This document shows, piece by piece, positions 1 through 7,740 of a stretch of 51,772 nucleotides of DNA. The notes beneath the pieces were generated by a model, which saw only the letters and a list, made by a program, of their open reading frames with translations, had not been told where the DNA came from and ran no database searches. Each line of letters begins with the position of its first letter. Within the stretch, counting starts at the first letter, position 1. Source of the stretch: an uncultured Granulosicoccus sp. (lineage in GTDB: Bacteria > Pseudomonadota > Gammaproteobacteria > Granulosicoccales > Granulosicoccaceae); the NCBI GenBank assembly GCA_947495035.1, contig CANLXI010000040.1, forward strand, positions 1 to 51,772, in the 5' to 3' direction. The position numbers and the translations under genes are program-made.

Positions 1-58
1 ATTCGTGTTCGACCCACCCGGATTGCTGCCTCGCGCCTGAATCGGCATCACGCAGTGG

Positions 59-718
59 TTATGCCGTGAACGGGTACCGTTTGGAAGTACCCGGTCCGGC
101 AGCCCATTGCGGACTGATGGTTGAAAGGTGCTCGGTGAATGAATGTGTGGTGCCGCTACTATCGGCTCGCGCTACCAGCTGTATGAGCTTTGCCGGTAGA
201 TTGGCTTGGGGGTTTTCGGCAACGATCAAGGGGTCATCCCAACGATCCACCGTTCCCAGAAAAATGCCTGTGTAGGCTTCGCGCGACAATCTCAGGGGTT
301 GCGTTAGCTGTGGCATGTTGTAGGTGATACCGATCATGCCGGCGGTCAGTGGTAGCTGCCGAGTGCCCTCTGCCAGCTTCAGCTCTTCTGGGTTCAATAG
401 CGCATCGCTAGCCCCGATATCAACGCCTGATTCCAGATAACGCCTGATTCCCTCACCGCTGCCGACAGCATCGTAGTGGAGTGCGATTTCACTGTCGACA
501 TCGGTATAGCTGTCTATCCAGGACTCGATGATCGGTGCAGCGAAAGTCGAACCAGCACTCTTTATTTCCACCGCTGCAGCCGGGCTTCTCGGATCTTTGC
601 CGTCACTATCTTCTCTTTCATTGGCGGCTGATTTTTCACCTGAGCTGCACGCTGCCAGTATCAGTGTGATCGTTATCAGGAGTGGGGCGGTGTAACTCAA
701 AGCGGTTCGAAATTTCAT
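59..718 (-). pseudogene. Truncated PstS-like phosphate-binding lipoprotein
   Basis: The product has a lipoprotein signal: a hydrophobic stretch ending in the lipobox-like LAACSS near residue 24. After an Asp/Glu/Lys-rich linker comes a PstS-like N-terminal domain with the family phrases KSAGSTFAAPI, YDAVGSGEGIRRY and VARADSSGTTHSF. PstS is the periplasmic phosphate-binding component of the Pst ABC importer and is usually 320-350 residues long. This frame stops at 219 residues, just after KRYPFTA, where the family continues with its second lobe. The 58 bases beyond the stop do not resume the homology in any frame I read. No pstC, pstA or pstB is visible. I infer a 3'-truncated remnant created by a rearrangement at the window's left edge. 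Confidence 0.75.
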
Positions 719-957
719 GGGGATTCCGGAACGTCTGTTCAGCAGGGGGATCGAAAGCAGAGTTGATGCCGCACATATATACGTCTACCCATATGTAATT
801 TCAAATGAACATTGTGTGACATGAACCCTTGACTACTGAGTGGCGAGAGCTCAGATGGACGTTCGTGGTGCTACGTGGCATTGCATCCTGTTTTACCCTT
901 TTGGTGATTCAGAGATAAAGGGGTTGTCTGCCGGAACACTGCCGTCATCGTTCAATC

Positions 958-1350
958 TCACAATTCTCCATCCGTGAGCTCGGATCGCTGACCCCATCGA
1001 CGGTGCTCGTGGGGCGCTGGGAATGAGTTTGCAATGTCTGGCAGGAGCCGTCGGCAGCGCCCTGTTTGGCTACCGTATCGCCCGGTTTCACCACCCAGAA
1101 TGGTTTGCTCGACCATAACATCCTTGATTGTGGTCGGGTCTACGGTCAGCGGGTCTTCTGACAGAACGACGAGGTCTGCCAGCTTACCGACTTCAATACT
1201 GCCTTTCCTGTCCTCTTCGAAATTGGAATACGCCGCATGGAGGGTGGTCGCCTTGAACACTTCCAGATGCTGATGACCGGGGAGGTGACTCTCATTATCA
1301 GCTACGAGACTGAGCTCAATACTTTGCGCACGGCTATTGCTCAAGGACAT
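958..1350 (-). pseudogene. Amidohydrolase C-terminal fragment
   Basis: About 50 residues match the C-terminal part of amidohydrolase-family metal-dependent hydrolases (YtcJ-like): an alanine-rich turn, FEEDRKGSIEVGKLADLVVL, then SEDPLTVDPTTIKD and a final ILGGE strand. This segment closes the barrel and rebuilds the beta-sandwich. The catalytic N-terminal barrel with the HxH metal motif is absent, and the first 23 residues look unrelated. Family members are normally 450-600 residues. The fragment lies between a truncated pstS and a truncated hipBA locus, which fits a zone of repeated deletion. I do not expect a functional product. Confidence 0.7.
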
Positions 1351-1455
1351 GTCAATGAAACTTCAAATAGGTTTATGTATCCATGAGATAACGTTAAATG
1401 TGATTGCGACCCGAGTATCCAGTCACCCCCCATCACGCGACAGGCATTGACCTTA

Positions 1456-1809
1456 ATGTCTTCTCAGAAAAACAAAAACGGCGACAATGTAGTCCGGAGA
1501 TTCCCTTATGGCCGTACCCGTCAAAGTACCCCGAGCGGCTCGCAAGGAACTCGTGACGCTGGGGAGAACATTCGCATCGCACGCCTGCGTCGACGGCTGA
1601 CGGCCGAGATCGTTGCGCAGCGCGCCGGCACAACGCGCCAGACCATCGCCAAGGTCGAGAGCGGAAATCCGGCTGTCAAGGCCGGCACCTACGCGGCGGT
1701 GTTGCAGGCTCTCGGGCTTTTGAAAGGCTGGGGTGATCTGGAGGACCCGGTGGGTGAGCAGATGGCGCTCGATGACCTGCCTCAGCGTGCGAGATTGAAG
1801 GATGGTTGA
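1456..1809 (+). CDS. XRE-family regulator, HipB-like antitoxin
   Basis: This 117-residue protein carries a helix-turn-helix domain of the XRE type at about residues 35-90, seen in the phrases NIRIARLRRR, AQRAGTTRQTI and KVESGNPAVKAGTY. The tail LDDLPQRAR is typical of HipB-like antitoxins, which repress their own operon and neutralise the HipA kinase toxin. I chose the ATG at 1456; a TTG three codons upstream is in frame. The stop overlaps the ATG of a hipA-like frame at 1802, the usual hipB-hipA coupling. That partner is broken after about 20 codons, so this is an orphan antitoxin or a degrading gene. Confidence 0.7.
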   Translation: MSSQKNKNGDNVVRRFPYGRTRQSTPSGSQGTRDAGENIRIARLRRRLTAEIVAQRAGTTRQTIAKVESGNPAVKAGTYAAVLQALGLLKGWGDLEDPVGEQMALDDLPQRARLKDG

Positions 1810-1942
1810 GGTCTGGATCGACTGGAAGGGGTTGAAACGGGTCGGCAGACTTCACCGCCATGCCGGGCGGGGCAGAGACGGGTGTGCCTGTTACGGTTAT
1901 CCCCAAATCCTGTGGATAAGTATGTGGATGAACCACGTATAG
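1802..1942 (+). pseudogene. HipA toxin 5' remnant (copy 1)
   Basis: The ATG at 1802 overlaps the hipB stop. It opens with VEVWIDWKGLKRVGRLHRHA, which fits the N-terminal subdomain of HipA-family Ser/Thr kinases. After that the frame runs into repeat DNA containing the paired DnaA-box-like motif and stops at 46 codons, where HipA normally has 400-440 residues. The same 60-base start is repeated at 7201-7262. I infer that the rest of hipA was lost by recombination. Confidence 0.65.
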
Positions 1943-2018
1943 ATCGGTGAGGCTGAGTCCTTGTCATGCTCTCGTCATTCTGTACAAAGTATGCGCACCC
2001 GGAGAGTGTGCTTTTCTG
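1896..2018. repeat. Dispersed repeat, copy 1, with paired DnaA-box-like motif
   Basis: Positions 1897-1905 (one mismatch to TTATCCACA) and 1911-1919 (TGTGGATAA) form an inverted pair of DnaA-box-like 9-mers five bases apart. They are followed by a shared block with CGTATAGAT, TCATGCTC, TCATTCTGTACAAA and GTGCTTTTCTG. The same order and spacing occur at 31410-31533, and the first half again at about 7361-7429. The element lies just beyond the 3' end of a minus-strand helicase gene. I cannot assign it to a named repeat family. Confidence 0.75.
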
Positions 2019-2075
2019 CTAAAGCGCGGAGTTATCCATTCGCCTTCGGCTGGCAGGCTCGGTTTGAGCCAGTCT

Positions 2076-5000
2076 TCAAGCCACCGCCGCCCGATACTCG
2101 ACAAACACATCACCCGGCAGAGGCTGCTGTAGCCGCCAGGTGATCTGCATGGGCCGCTCTGATTGATGTTCGACATAGCTGGCCAGGCCTGCGCAGAAGT
2201 ACGGCATGGTTCGGCCATTGGGCTGCTTCTTGGCTGATCGAATGAACAGGACGATGGAGCGATTCCGCTGTTCATGATGGAGGTAGTTCTGGCCTTGTGC
2301 ACTGTCAACGGTGACCTTCGCCTGAGTTTCCCAGTGGAACAGGCGTTCGCTGATCGCATAGTCCAGGTAGCGGGTGGTGGGCGAGTAGTCCTTCTCGGTT
2401 TTCTGCAAGGTGATGAACAGCAGTTCCGTCTGTGTGGGGGCGTGCCAGTAAACTCCGGCCTGAAGCGGCAGGGGTTGCTCGACCGTGGAGGCGCCGAACG
2501 CTGCCAGGATCTCCTCGCGCGTGTAGCTGGCATGAACCTGCAGAGGGATGGGATGCAGCAGCCCGAGTGGGTGGTGCAGGTGGGTGATTTGCGGCTGGAG
2601 CAAATCGAGTACGGCCAGTAGCTCGGTTCGCAGGCCCTCGTGCTGCCAGAAGGTGGCCGATGCCTGGTCGAGATTCTGGTAGTGATTTTTCCTCGGACTG
2701 AGAACGGTCAGTAGCAGACCTTCGAGTTGCCGACGGGTTCGCTCATCCAGATCGTTGGCCTGCGGTGGAAGGGCTGAACTGAGCAGCTTTCGATAGGCAC
2801 TGATGCGCTCCTGATCATCCAGATGCAACAGGCGGGCAATGCCACGACCGATCATGGCTTCACCGTCAAGGGCGTCAGTCTTGTCGATGCCAGCTGCACG
2901 GCGCAGTTCTGTCCAGGTGTGGTTGCCTCGATAGAGGTCATCCAGCTCCAGGCCGGTCTCCTGCAAGTAGTTGGCAAGCGTGGTGTCACCGATGGTACGA
3001 AGCTCCTGAATACGCTGGCGCCAATCCGTGGGCAGAGATTCCCGGATGTTTTTCAGCACCACTCCTCTGGCAACCGCGTCGAGTTCCAGCAGGCAACCGG
3101 CTGGCAGAAACGGGAATCCCTGTTTGATATCGCTTTCCAGTTGACGTCGGCTGATACCCAGCATGGCGCGATAGCGCAAGTCAAAACGAAACTCCTTGCG
3201 GTGATGACCCACGAAATCCAGTACCGTGAGCACCTCCTTGCCGTCAGCGCGCCGCAGGCCTCGTCCCAGTTGCTGCAGGAAGATGGTGGCACTCTCGGTG
3301 GGGCGCAGCATCAGCACGACATCAACGGTTGGGATGTCCACCCCTTCGTTGAAGAGATCCACCGTGAACAGAATATTCTGCTTGCCTTCGCGCAGTTCAT
3401 CGAGTGCGGTGCGCCGATCGGTCGAGCTGTATCGGGAGGTGACGGCCAGGGCCGCGATACCGGCGCGCGCAAATCGCTCGGCCATGAAGTGGGCATGTTC
3501 GATACTGACGCAGAACCCCAGCGCTCGCATGCGTGTCGGTTCGCCGATCTTGTCGGTCACGGCTTGTATTACCTTGGAGGCTCGCAGATCATCACCGGTG
3601 TACAGGTTCGTCAGCTCCTTGAGGTCGTAGCCGCTACCACGTCGCCAGGTGATCTTCGACAGATCGGTGGAATCATGAATACCGAAGTAGTGGAAGGGGG
3701 AGAGCAGGCCTTGCTCCAGCGCATCCCACAGTCGTAGCTCCACGCTGACCTTGCCATCGAACCACTTGAGAATATCCAGCCCATCGGTACGTTCCGGCGT
3801 GGCCGTCAGGCCGAGCAGATGACGAGGTTTGATGTGATTGAGCAAGGCCTCATAACTGTTGGCGGCTGCATGATGAAATTCATCGATGATGACGACATCG
3901 AATTGCCTGGGGTCGAGCGTGGTGACATCGTTGGCGGTAATCGATTGGATGGAGGCGAACACGTGCTCCCACGATGTGGGGGTTTGTCCGTCCACCCAGA
4001 GCTCACCGAAGGAGCCGCTACGTAGTACATGCCTGAAAGTGGTCCGGCTCTGCACAAGGATTTCACTGCGATGGGCGACAAACAGTAAGCGAGAGCGGGG
4101 AAGGTCGGCTTTCAACTGACGGTAGTCGAAGGCCGCCATGATGGTCTTACCGGTACCGGTTGCTGCGACCACGAGATTGTTCGGATAGCCCTTGGCCCGT
4201 TCTACCTGCAAGCGCTCGAGAATCTGACGCTGGAAGGGGTAGGGCTGAATGTCGAAGGGCGTGACGATGGATTCGTCGGTGGCGCGAGCCGTGGCCTTGA
4301 TGAACTGATCGCGATTGAACGGCTCGAAATGCGCATCTTCCCAGTAGGTGGCAAAGGTACGCTCGAAGGCAGTGATCAGTTCCGGATTGAGTCGCTGGGA
4401 GGCGCGTACATTCCACTCCAGGCCAGGCGTCATGGCAGAGAAGGTGAGGTTCGAGGAGCCGATATAGACGGTAGAGAAGCCGGTTCTACGCTGGAACAAC
4501 CAGGCCTTGGCGTGCAGGCGAGTGGTGGAGGTGTCGTAGCTGACCTTGATCTCGGCGCCCAGCTCCTTCAAGACATCCAGTGCCTTGAGTTCCGTGCTGC
4601 CCGTGTAGACGGTCGTGATGATGCGGATCTTTCTACCGGCCTCGCTGTGACGTTTCAGGCTGGGCAGGAGTTGCCGAATGCCGGTCCAGCGGATGAAGGC
4701 CAGAACCAGATCGATCCTGTCAGCGGACGCTATCTCGGCTTCAATCTCTCTACCAACGGCAGGCTGGTCTCGCGCGTTGGTCATCAGCACGGTGTCTCGT
4801 AAAGGTGTCAAAGGCTGACGAATGGAGATGGGTTTGTCCGTGGGCGAGAGAGGATTGACAGCCAGCAGACGGCTCACGGGATCTGCCAGTGCACTCAACG
4901 ATGCGTCAGCGTCATGCTTCTCGGGAGTGAGCGCATTGATGATGGAATGCGAGAGCACAATGGCCGCTGCGGCTCTGTCATCGGGTGTCACCGAGGCCAG

Positions 5001-5195
5001 GGTCTGTGAGACCCATTTGCCGACGATCTCTCCGACTCGGTCGGGCAGTTCTGCAGGGTCTACCTGCTTGATATCCGGTGCCAGGCGTGCCTGAGTCAGT
5101 TCGGTGAGTTGTGCCTGCAGTTGCTCATCGATCAGCTGATCGTAGAGACCGGGTTCGGCAGGAAGTGCGGTGAATCCATCCACTTTGTTGGCCAT
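2076..5195 (-). CDS. PLD-like nuclease/SF2 helicase with DUF3427 domain
   Basis: This large cytoplasmic protein (1039 residues from the chosen start) has three parts. An N-terminal phospholipase-D-like domain (about 140-290) carries HAKAWLF (H228, K230) followed by GSSNLT. An SF2 DEAD/DEAH helicase follows (about 315-690) with ATGTGKT at 345-351, IIDEFHH at 436-442, LTATPERTDG and the motif VI-like QQLGRGLRR. The C-terminal part matches DUF3427-type proteins. Such proteins are predicted to unwind and possibly cut foreign nucleic acid and often sit in defence islands. The start at 5195 fits family N-termini and has AAGGA about 11 bases upstream; an in-frame ATG at 5252 adds 19 residues. The phage-defence role is inference. 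Confidence 0.85.
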   Translation of the reverse strand: MANKVDGFTALPAEPGLYDQLIDEQLQAQLTELTQARLAPDIKQVDPAELPDRVGEIVGKWVSQTLASVTPDDRAAAAIVLSHSIINALTPEKHDADASLSALADPVSRLLAVNPLSPTDKPISIRQPLTPLRDTVLMTNARDQPAVGREIEAEIASADRIDLVLAFIRWTGIRQLLPSLKRHSEAGRKIRIITTVYTGSTELKALDVLKELGAEIKVSYDTSTTRLHAKAWLFQRRTGFSTVYIGSSNLTFSAMTPGLEWNVRASQRLNPELITAFERTFATYWEDAHFEPFNRDQFIKATARATDESIVTPFDIQPYPFQRQILERLQVERAKGYPNNLVVAATGTGKTIMAAFDYRQLKADLPRSRLLFVAHRSEILVQSRTTFRHVLRSGSFGELWVDGQTPTSWEHVFASIQSITANDVTTLDPRQFDVVIIDEFHHAAANSYEALLNHIKPRHLLGLTATPERTDGLDILKWFDGKVSVELRLWDALEQGLLSPFHYFGIHDSTDLSKITWRRGSGYDLKELTNLYTGDDLRASKVIQAVTDKIGEPTRMRALGFCVSIEHAHFMAERFARAGIAALAVTSRYSSTDRRTALDELREGKQNILFTVDLFNEGVDIPTVDVVLMLRPTESATIFLQQLGRGLRRADGKEVLTVLDFVGHHRKEFRFDLRYRAMLGISRRQLESDIKQGFPFLPAGCLLELDAVARGVVLKNIRESLPTDWRQRIQELRTIGDTTLANYLQETGLELDDLYRGNHTWTELRRAAGIDKTDALDGEAMIGRGIARLLHLDDQERISAYRKLLSSALPPQANDLDERTRRQLEGLLLTVLSPRKNHYQNLDQASATFWQHEGLRTELLAVLDLLQPQITHLHHPLGLLHPIPLQVHASYTREEILAAFGASTVEQPLPLQAGVYWHAPTQTELLFITLQKTEKDYSPTTRYLDYAISERLFHWETQAKVTVDSAQGQNYLHHEQRNRSIVLFIRSAKKQPNGRTMPYFCAGLASYVEHQSERPMQITWRLQQPLPGDVFVEYRAAVA

Positions 5196-5327
5196 TGTGG
5201 GCGGGCGTCCTTGGGATTCTGGTATGAAGGATTGTAGGCTACCATTTGCCAATCGTTGGCTGGATTGCTGGGGCAGCTTGCATGGCTGCGATAGCTGAAG
5301 TCATACAGAGTACCGACGGTTAGGGTG

Positions 5328-5567
5328 TCAATCTGTCCCGTCAGGTTCAGTAATGTACTCATCGCGTAAAAGTTTTGCAGCTTCGAGGTTCCTGGGGTCT
5401 CCGGTTGAGATCAAGTCGGCGTAGACGATTATCGGAGGAGCCAGCACGTTGGTGTCTATCGCGTTCCCTTTTGGATAAGCCGGCGCGTCTTCTTTCAGCT
5501 CGTGATGTCTACTGTCAGCGAGACTCGCGAGATAGGAGGTGTTCCAAAAAGGTGATCTGTCATCCAC
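5328..5567 (-). pseudogene. Possible AbiEi-type antitoxin C-terminal fragment
   Basis: The readable part ends in VYADLISTGDPRNLEAAKLLRDEYI, given here as two overlapping phrases: VYADLISTGDPRN and RNLEAAKLLRDEYI. This resembles the C-terminus of AbiEi-like antitoxin/transcriptional regulators of type IV toxin-antitoxin systems. The first 15 or so codons run antisense across the SDR fragment and are probably not native. No AbiEii toxin is next to it. The match rests on memory of the family, so confidence is low. Confidence 0.35.
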
Positions 5568-5709
5568 TGCGTGGATGAAACTGGCCGAAAACCTGACGGC
5601 CTATCACACGGCCAAGGCCGGTATTGTCGGTCTGACCCGGGGGCTGGCCTCGGATGCAGCGCGCATGGTAACTGGACAATGTATTATTGTTGATGGCGGG
5701 GTTGTATGA
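5557..5709 (+). pseudogene. SDR gene fragment with 174-bp internal deletion
   Basis: This 51-codon frame is nearly identical to two separated parts of the intact SDR gene at 29854-30594. It reads residues 138-169 of that protein, including the active-site YHTAK, and then jumps directly to residues 228-246 and the stop. The intact gene has GGCTGGC at 30353-30359 and again at 30527-30533. The fragment keeps one copy, so exactly 174 bases (58 codons) were lost between short direct repeats. The 5' half of the gene is missing. Only a few substitutions separate the copies, which suggests a recent event. Confidence 0.9.
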
Positions 5710-5940
5710 CGATGGGGTTGACTCTTCCTGATCGCGCCATCCTTGTTGAATCTGCACAGCGCCTGACATACAGGGGATGATGCGGGAACTCGGGATTCCG
5801 ACCGGTGGCAGTCTGGATAGTGATCTGTGGCCGGTCATATGGAAACGTGCAAGATGGACTTGCCGATGGCGTGAGTTGACCGGTCTGGGCTTTGACTCAT
5901 TCCACAGCGGCCCGCAAATCGGTCATGTTGCAAGTTTTTT
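5710..5940. other. Gene-free spacer
   Basis: No convincing gene is seen. A plus-strand frame from 5777 reads about 55 codons before entering antisense of the downstream ATPase, but it has no recognisable domain and no ribosome binding site. It may be a further decayed fragment. Confidence 0.4.
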
Positions 5941-7134
5941 TCACAAACGCCCGCTTAGCTCACCCATGAGCCCCGTGATAGTGACAACTTCCACGCCATC
6001 TCTGATCGTGTAGCTCTCGTTACCGGGGTAGACGACGAGCCGTCTGGTGGCTTTGATGTCTTTGCACCCTTCATGGAATCCTCGACTGGGGGAGGGTGCG
6101 CTTGAGTGCTTGATTTCGATAGCCCAGCGTTCCAGGCCGAATTCGAGAACGAGATCTATCTCCGCGCCAGCGGATGTCCTGTAGAAGGACGTGGCAGTAT
6201 CGGATGACGTAACCGAGAGCAGTTGTTCCATGACGAAGCCTTCGAAGCTATCGCCCAATTTCGGGTGACCTAGCAATTGCTCTCTTGAATCAATGGCCAG
6301 TAGGGCATGAAGAACGCCCGTATCTCTCAAATAGACTTTTGGCGATTTGACCAGTCGCTTACCAAGATTGCCGTGCCAGGGTTTTAGTTGACGTACCAAC
6401 AACAGGTCCACCATCAAATCCAGGTAGCGCGATATTGTGGTTGCATTCACATCCAGACTCCGCGCCAGTGTGGAGCGATTCAGCAGTCCACCCGACAAAT
6501 GGGCGAGCATGGTCCAGAAGCGACGCAGTGTTTCACTGGCAATGGCAGGACCGAGATCGGGAATATCACGTTGCAGGTAGGTGGTAATGAAATCGCGTCG
6601 CCATAGCAGACTGTTACGATCCGTGTTCGCTAGAAATGAATCCGGAAAACCGCCACGTGTCCAGAGCTGGTTCAGTATGCTCGTCTGCTCACCGGACACA
6701 CCGTCATGGTGCGTGTTCGCTTCCAGCAAGTCTATGCCGTAGAGCTCTGTGTAGGCAAGTCGACCTGCGAGGGATTCACTGGACTGGCGAAGCAGCTCAG
6801 GGCTGGCAGAACCCAGTATGACGAACTGCGCGTATCGTCTGCCTGCCCGCCGGTTGGTATCGATGACCGCTCGCAAGGTGCTGAAAAGCCCGGGCACGCG
6901 GTGAATTTCATCCAGAATGATCAGCTTGTCTCGGTGCTCGCTGAGGTAGGGTGCAGGATCGGCCAATTTCGCCCTGTCACTGTCCAGCTGCAAATCAAGG
7001 TAGAGCGAAGAGTGTCTGTCCGCGATCTGTAAAGCCAGCGTCGTTTTGCCAGCCTGACGCGGTCCCAGTATGGCAACGGCTGGCATGTGCTCCAGCCGCT
7101 GATTGACTTCCTTGAAGAGTCTTCGTTCTATCAT
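5941..7134 (-). CDS. AAA_14/DUF4143 ATPase
   Basis: This 397-residue protein begins with an AAA-type ATPase domain carrying GPRQAGKTT (Walker A, residues 24-32), a Walker B-like LIILDEIH and the sensor-like VILGSASPELL. The C-terminal DUF4143 domain (about 200-397) shows the family phrases YLRDTGVLHALL, GDSFEGFVMEQLL and AEIDLVLEFGLERWAIEIKHS. The last resembles a PD-(D/E)XK nuclease core (E-x-D...E-x-K). The family is widespread and poorly characterised; many members are mobile or defence-associated. The ATG at 7132-7134 has AAGG directly abutting it, an unusually close ribosome binding site. It lies alone between gene fragments, so it may be an accessory import. Confidence 0.85.
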   Translation of the reverse strand: MIERRLFKEVNQRLEHMPAVAILGPRQAGKTTLALQIADRHSSLYLDLQLDSDRAKLADPAPYLSEHRDKLIILDEIHRVPGLFSTLRAVIDTNRRAGRRYAQFVILGSASPELLRQSSESLAGRLAYTELYGIDLLEANTHHDGVSGEQTSILNQLWTRGGFPDSFLANTDRNSLLWRRDFITTYLQRDIPDLGPAIASETLRRFWTMLAHLSGGLLNRSTLARSLDVNATTISRYLDLMVDLLLVRQLKPWHGNLGKRLVKSPKVYLRDTGVLHALLAIDSREQLLGHPKLGDSFEGFVMEQLLSVTSSDTATSFYRTSAGAEIDLVLEFGLERWAIEIKHSSAPSPSRGFHEGCKDIKATRRLVVYPGNESYTIRDGVEVVTITGLMGELSGRL

Positions 7135-7200
7135 CCTTGCAATTCTGGCATTGAATACAGAATTTGCAAGGTTATTTCACGATTTGATGGATCGTGACGA

Positions 7201-7404
7201 GTGGTTGAGGTCTGGATCGACTGGAAGGGGTTGAAACGGGTCGGCAGACTTCACCGCCATGCCATGCCATGCCATGCCATGCCATGCCATGCCATGCCAT
7301 GCCATGCCAGGCCAGGCCAGGCCAGGCCAGGCTAGGCCAGGCCAGGCTAGGCGAGGCAGAGAACGGGTGTGCCTGTTACGGTTATCCACAAATACTGTGG
7401 ATAA
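7201..7404 (+). pseudogene. HipA 5' remnant (copy 2), disrupted by pentamer repeat
   Basis: From the GTG at 7201 the frame repeats the first 21 codons of the hipA remnant at 1802 (VEVWIDWKGLKRVGRLHR). It then enters a tandem pentamer repeat and stops at 7404 inside the paired DnaA-box-like motif. No hipB gene precedes this copy; the AAA ATPase gene on the other strand lies there instead. The segment from here to about 7429 is collinear with 1804-1940 apart from the repeat, so the two regions are duplicates of one remnant. Confidence 0.7.
7256..7355 (+). repeat. Pentanucleotide tandem repeat, about 20 units
   Basis: Ten perfect GCCAT units (7256-7305) run directly into ten units of GCCAG with variants GCTAG and GCGAG (7306-7355). 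The related copy at 1802-1942 has just one GCCAT at the corresponding point followed by a GC-rich bridge, so the tract is an expansion within a duplicated sequence. A five-base unit is not a multiple of three and would shift the frame when it gains or loses a unit, but here it lies in a dead gene. Confidence 0.95.
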
Positions 7405-7429
7405 GCCTGTGGGCGACGAGCGTATAGAT
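7361..7429. repeat. Dispersed repeat, copy 2 (partial), with paired DnaA-box-like motif
   Basis: TTATCCACA at 7382-7390 and TGTGGATAA at 7396-7404 are perfect DnaA-box consensus 9-mers in inverted orientation, five bases apart. The flanks match copy 1: GTGTGCCTGTTACGG before and CGTATAGAT at 7421-7429 after. The second half of the repeat, present in copies 1 and 3, is missing here. Confidence 0.75.
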
Positions 7430-7561
7430 TGTCAGAGCGGTGATGGGGCGTGCTCCTGGCGTTTTGTTCGGTTCATGCACATCTGCGCGTTGCGAGCGGT
7501 AGCAGGTTCAGTACTGCAAGCAAAGCTGCTGGAACTCGTTCTTGCAGTGCGGTCGATCAAC

Positions 7562-7588
7562 GGCGTGCCTGAGTCAGTTCGGTGAGTT
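7562..7588. repeat. 27-base exact duplicate of helicase 5' coding sequence
   Basis: These 27 bases are identical to 5084-5110, which lie within the first 40 codons of the DUF3427 helicase gene. Four more bases match after one mismatch. Around it, 7430-7740 contains no gene I can support. It is a short captured fragment, consistent with other duplications in the first 10 kb. Confidence 0.8.
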
Positions 7589-7740
7589 CTGCCAAAAGGT
7601 CGGGCCATCATTGATGTGGCGGAGGAGCCTACTGATTTGTGCAAGCTCGGTAGATTCGGTTCGAGCGGAACCGCACCCTCGGCATTCATCCTGGTAACTG
7701 CAATCACGGTACCCGATGGCGGCCTGGAAGTCGCCAGCTG

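Noticed and set aside
1897..1919. Chromosomal replication origin from DnaA-box-like 9-mers
   Set aside because: Only one inverted pair per site, with no box cluster, AT-rich unwinding region or dnaA/dnaN genes; the pairs are part of a dispersed repeat.
1456..1942. Complete HipBA toxin-antitoxin system
   Set aside because: HipA ends after about 20 recognisable codons and lacks the kinase core.
2823..3737. 304-codon plus-strand open frame
   Set aside because: It is antisense to the DUF3427 helicase core and has no recognisable features.
7256..7355. Possible CRISPR array
   Set aside because: Units are five bases long with no spacers; it is a simple tandem repeat.
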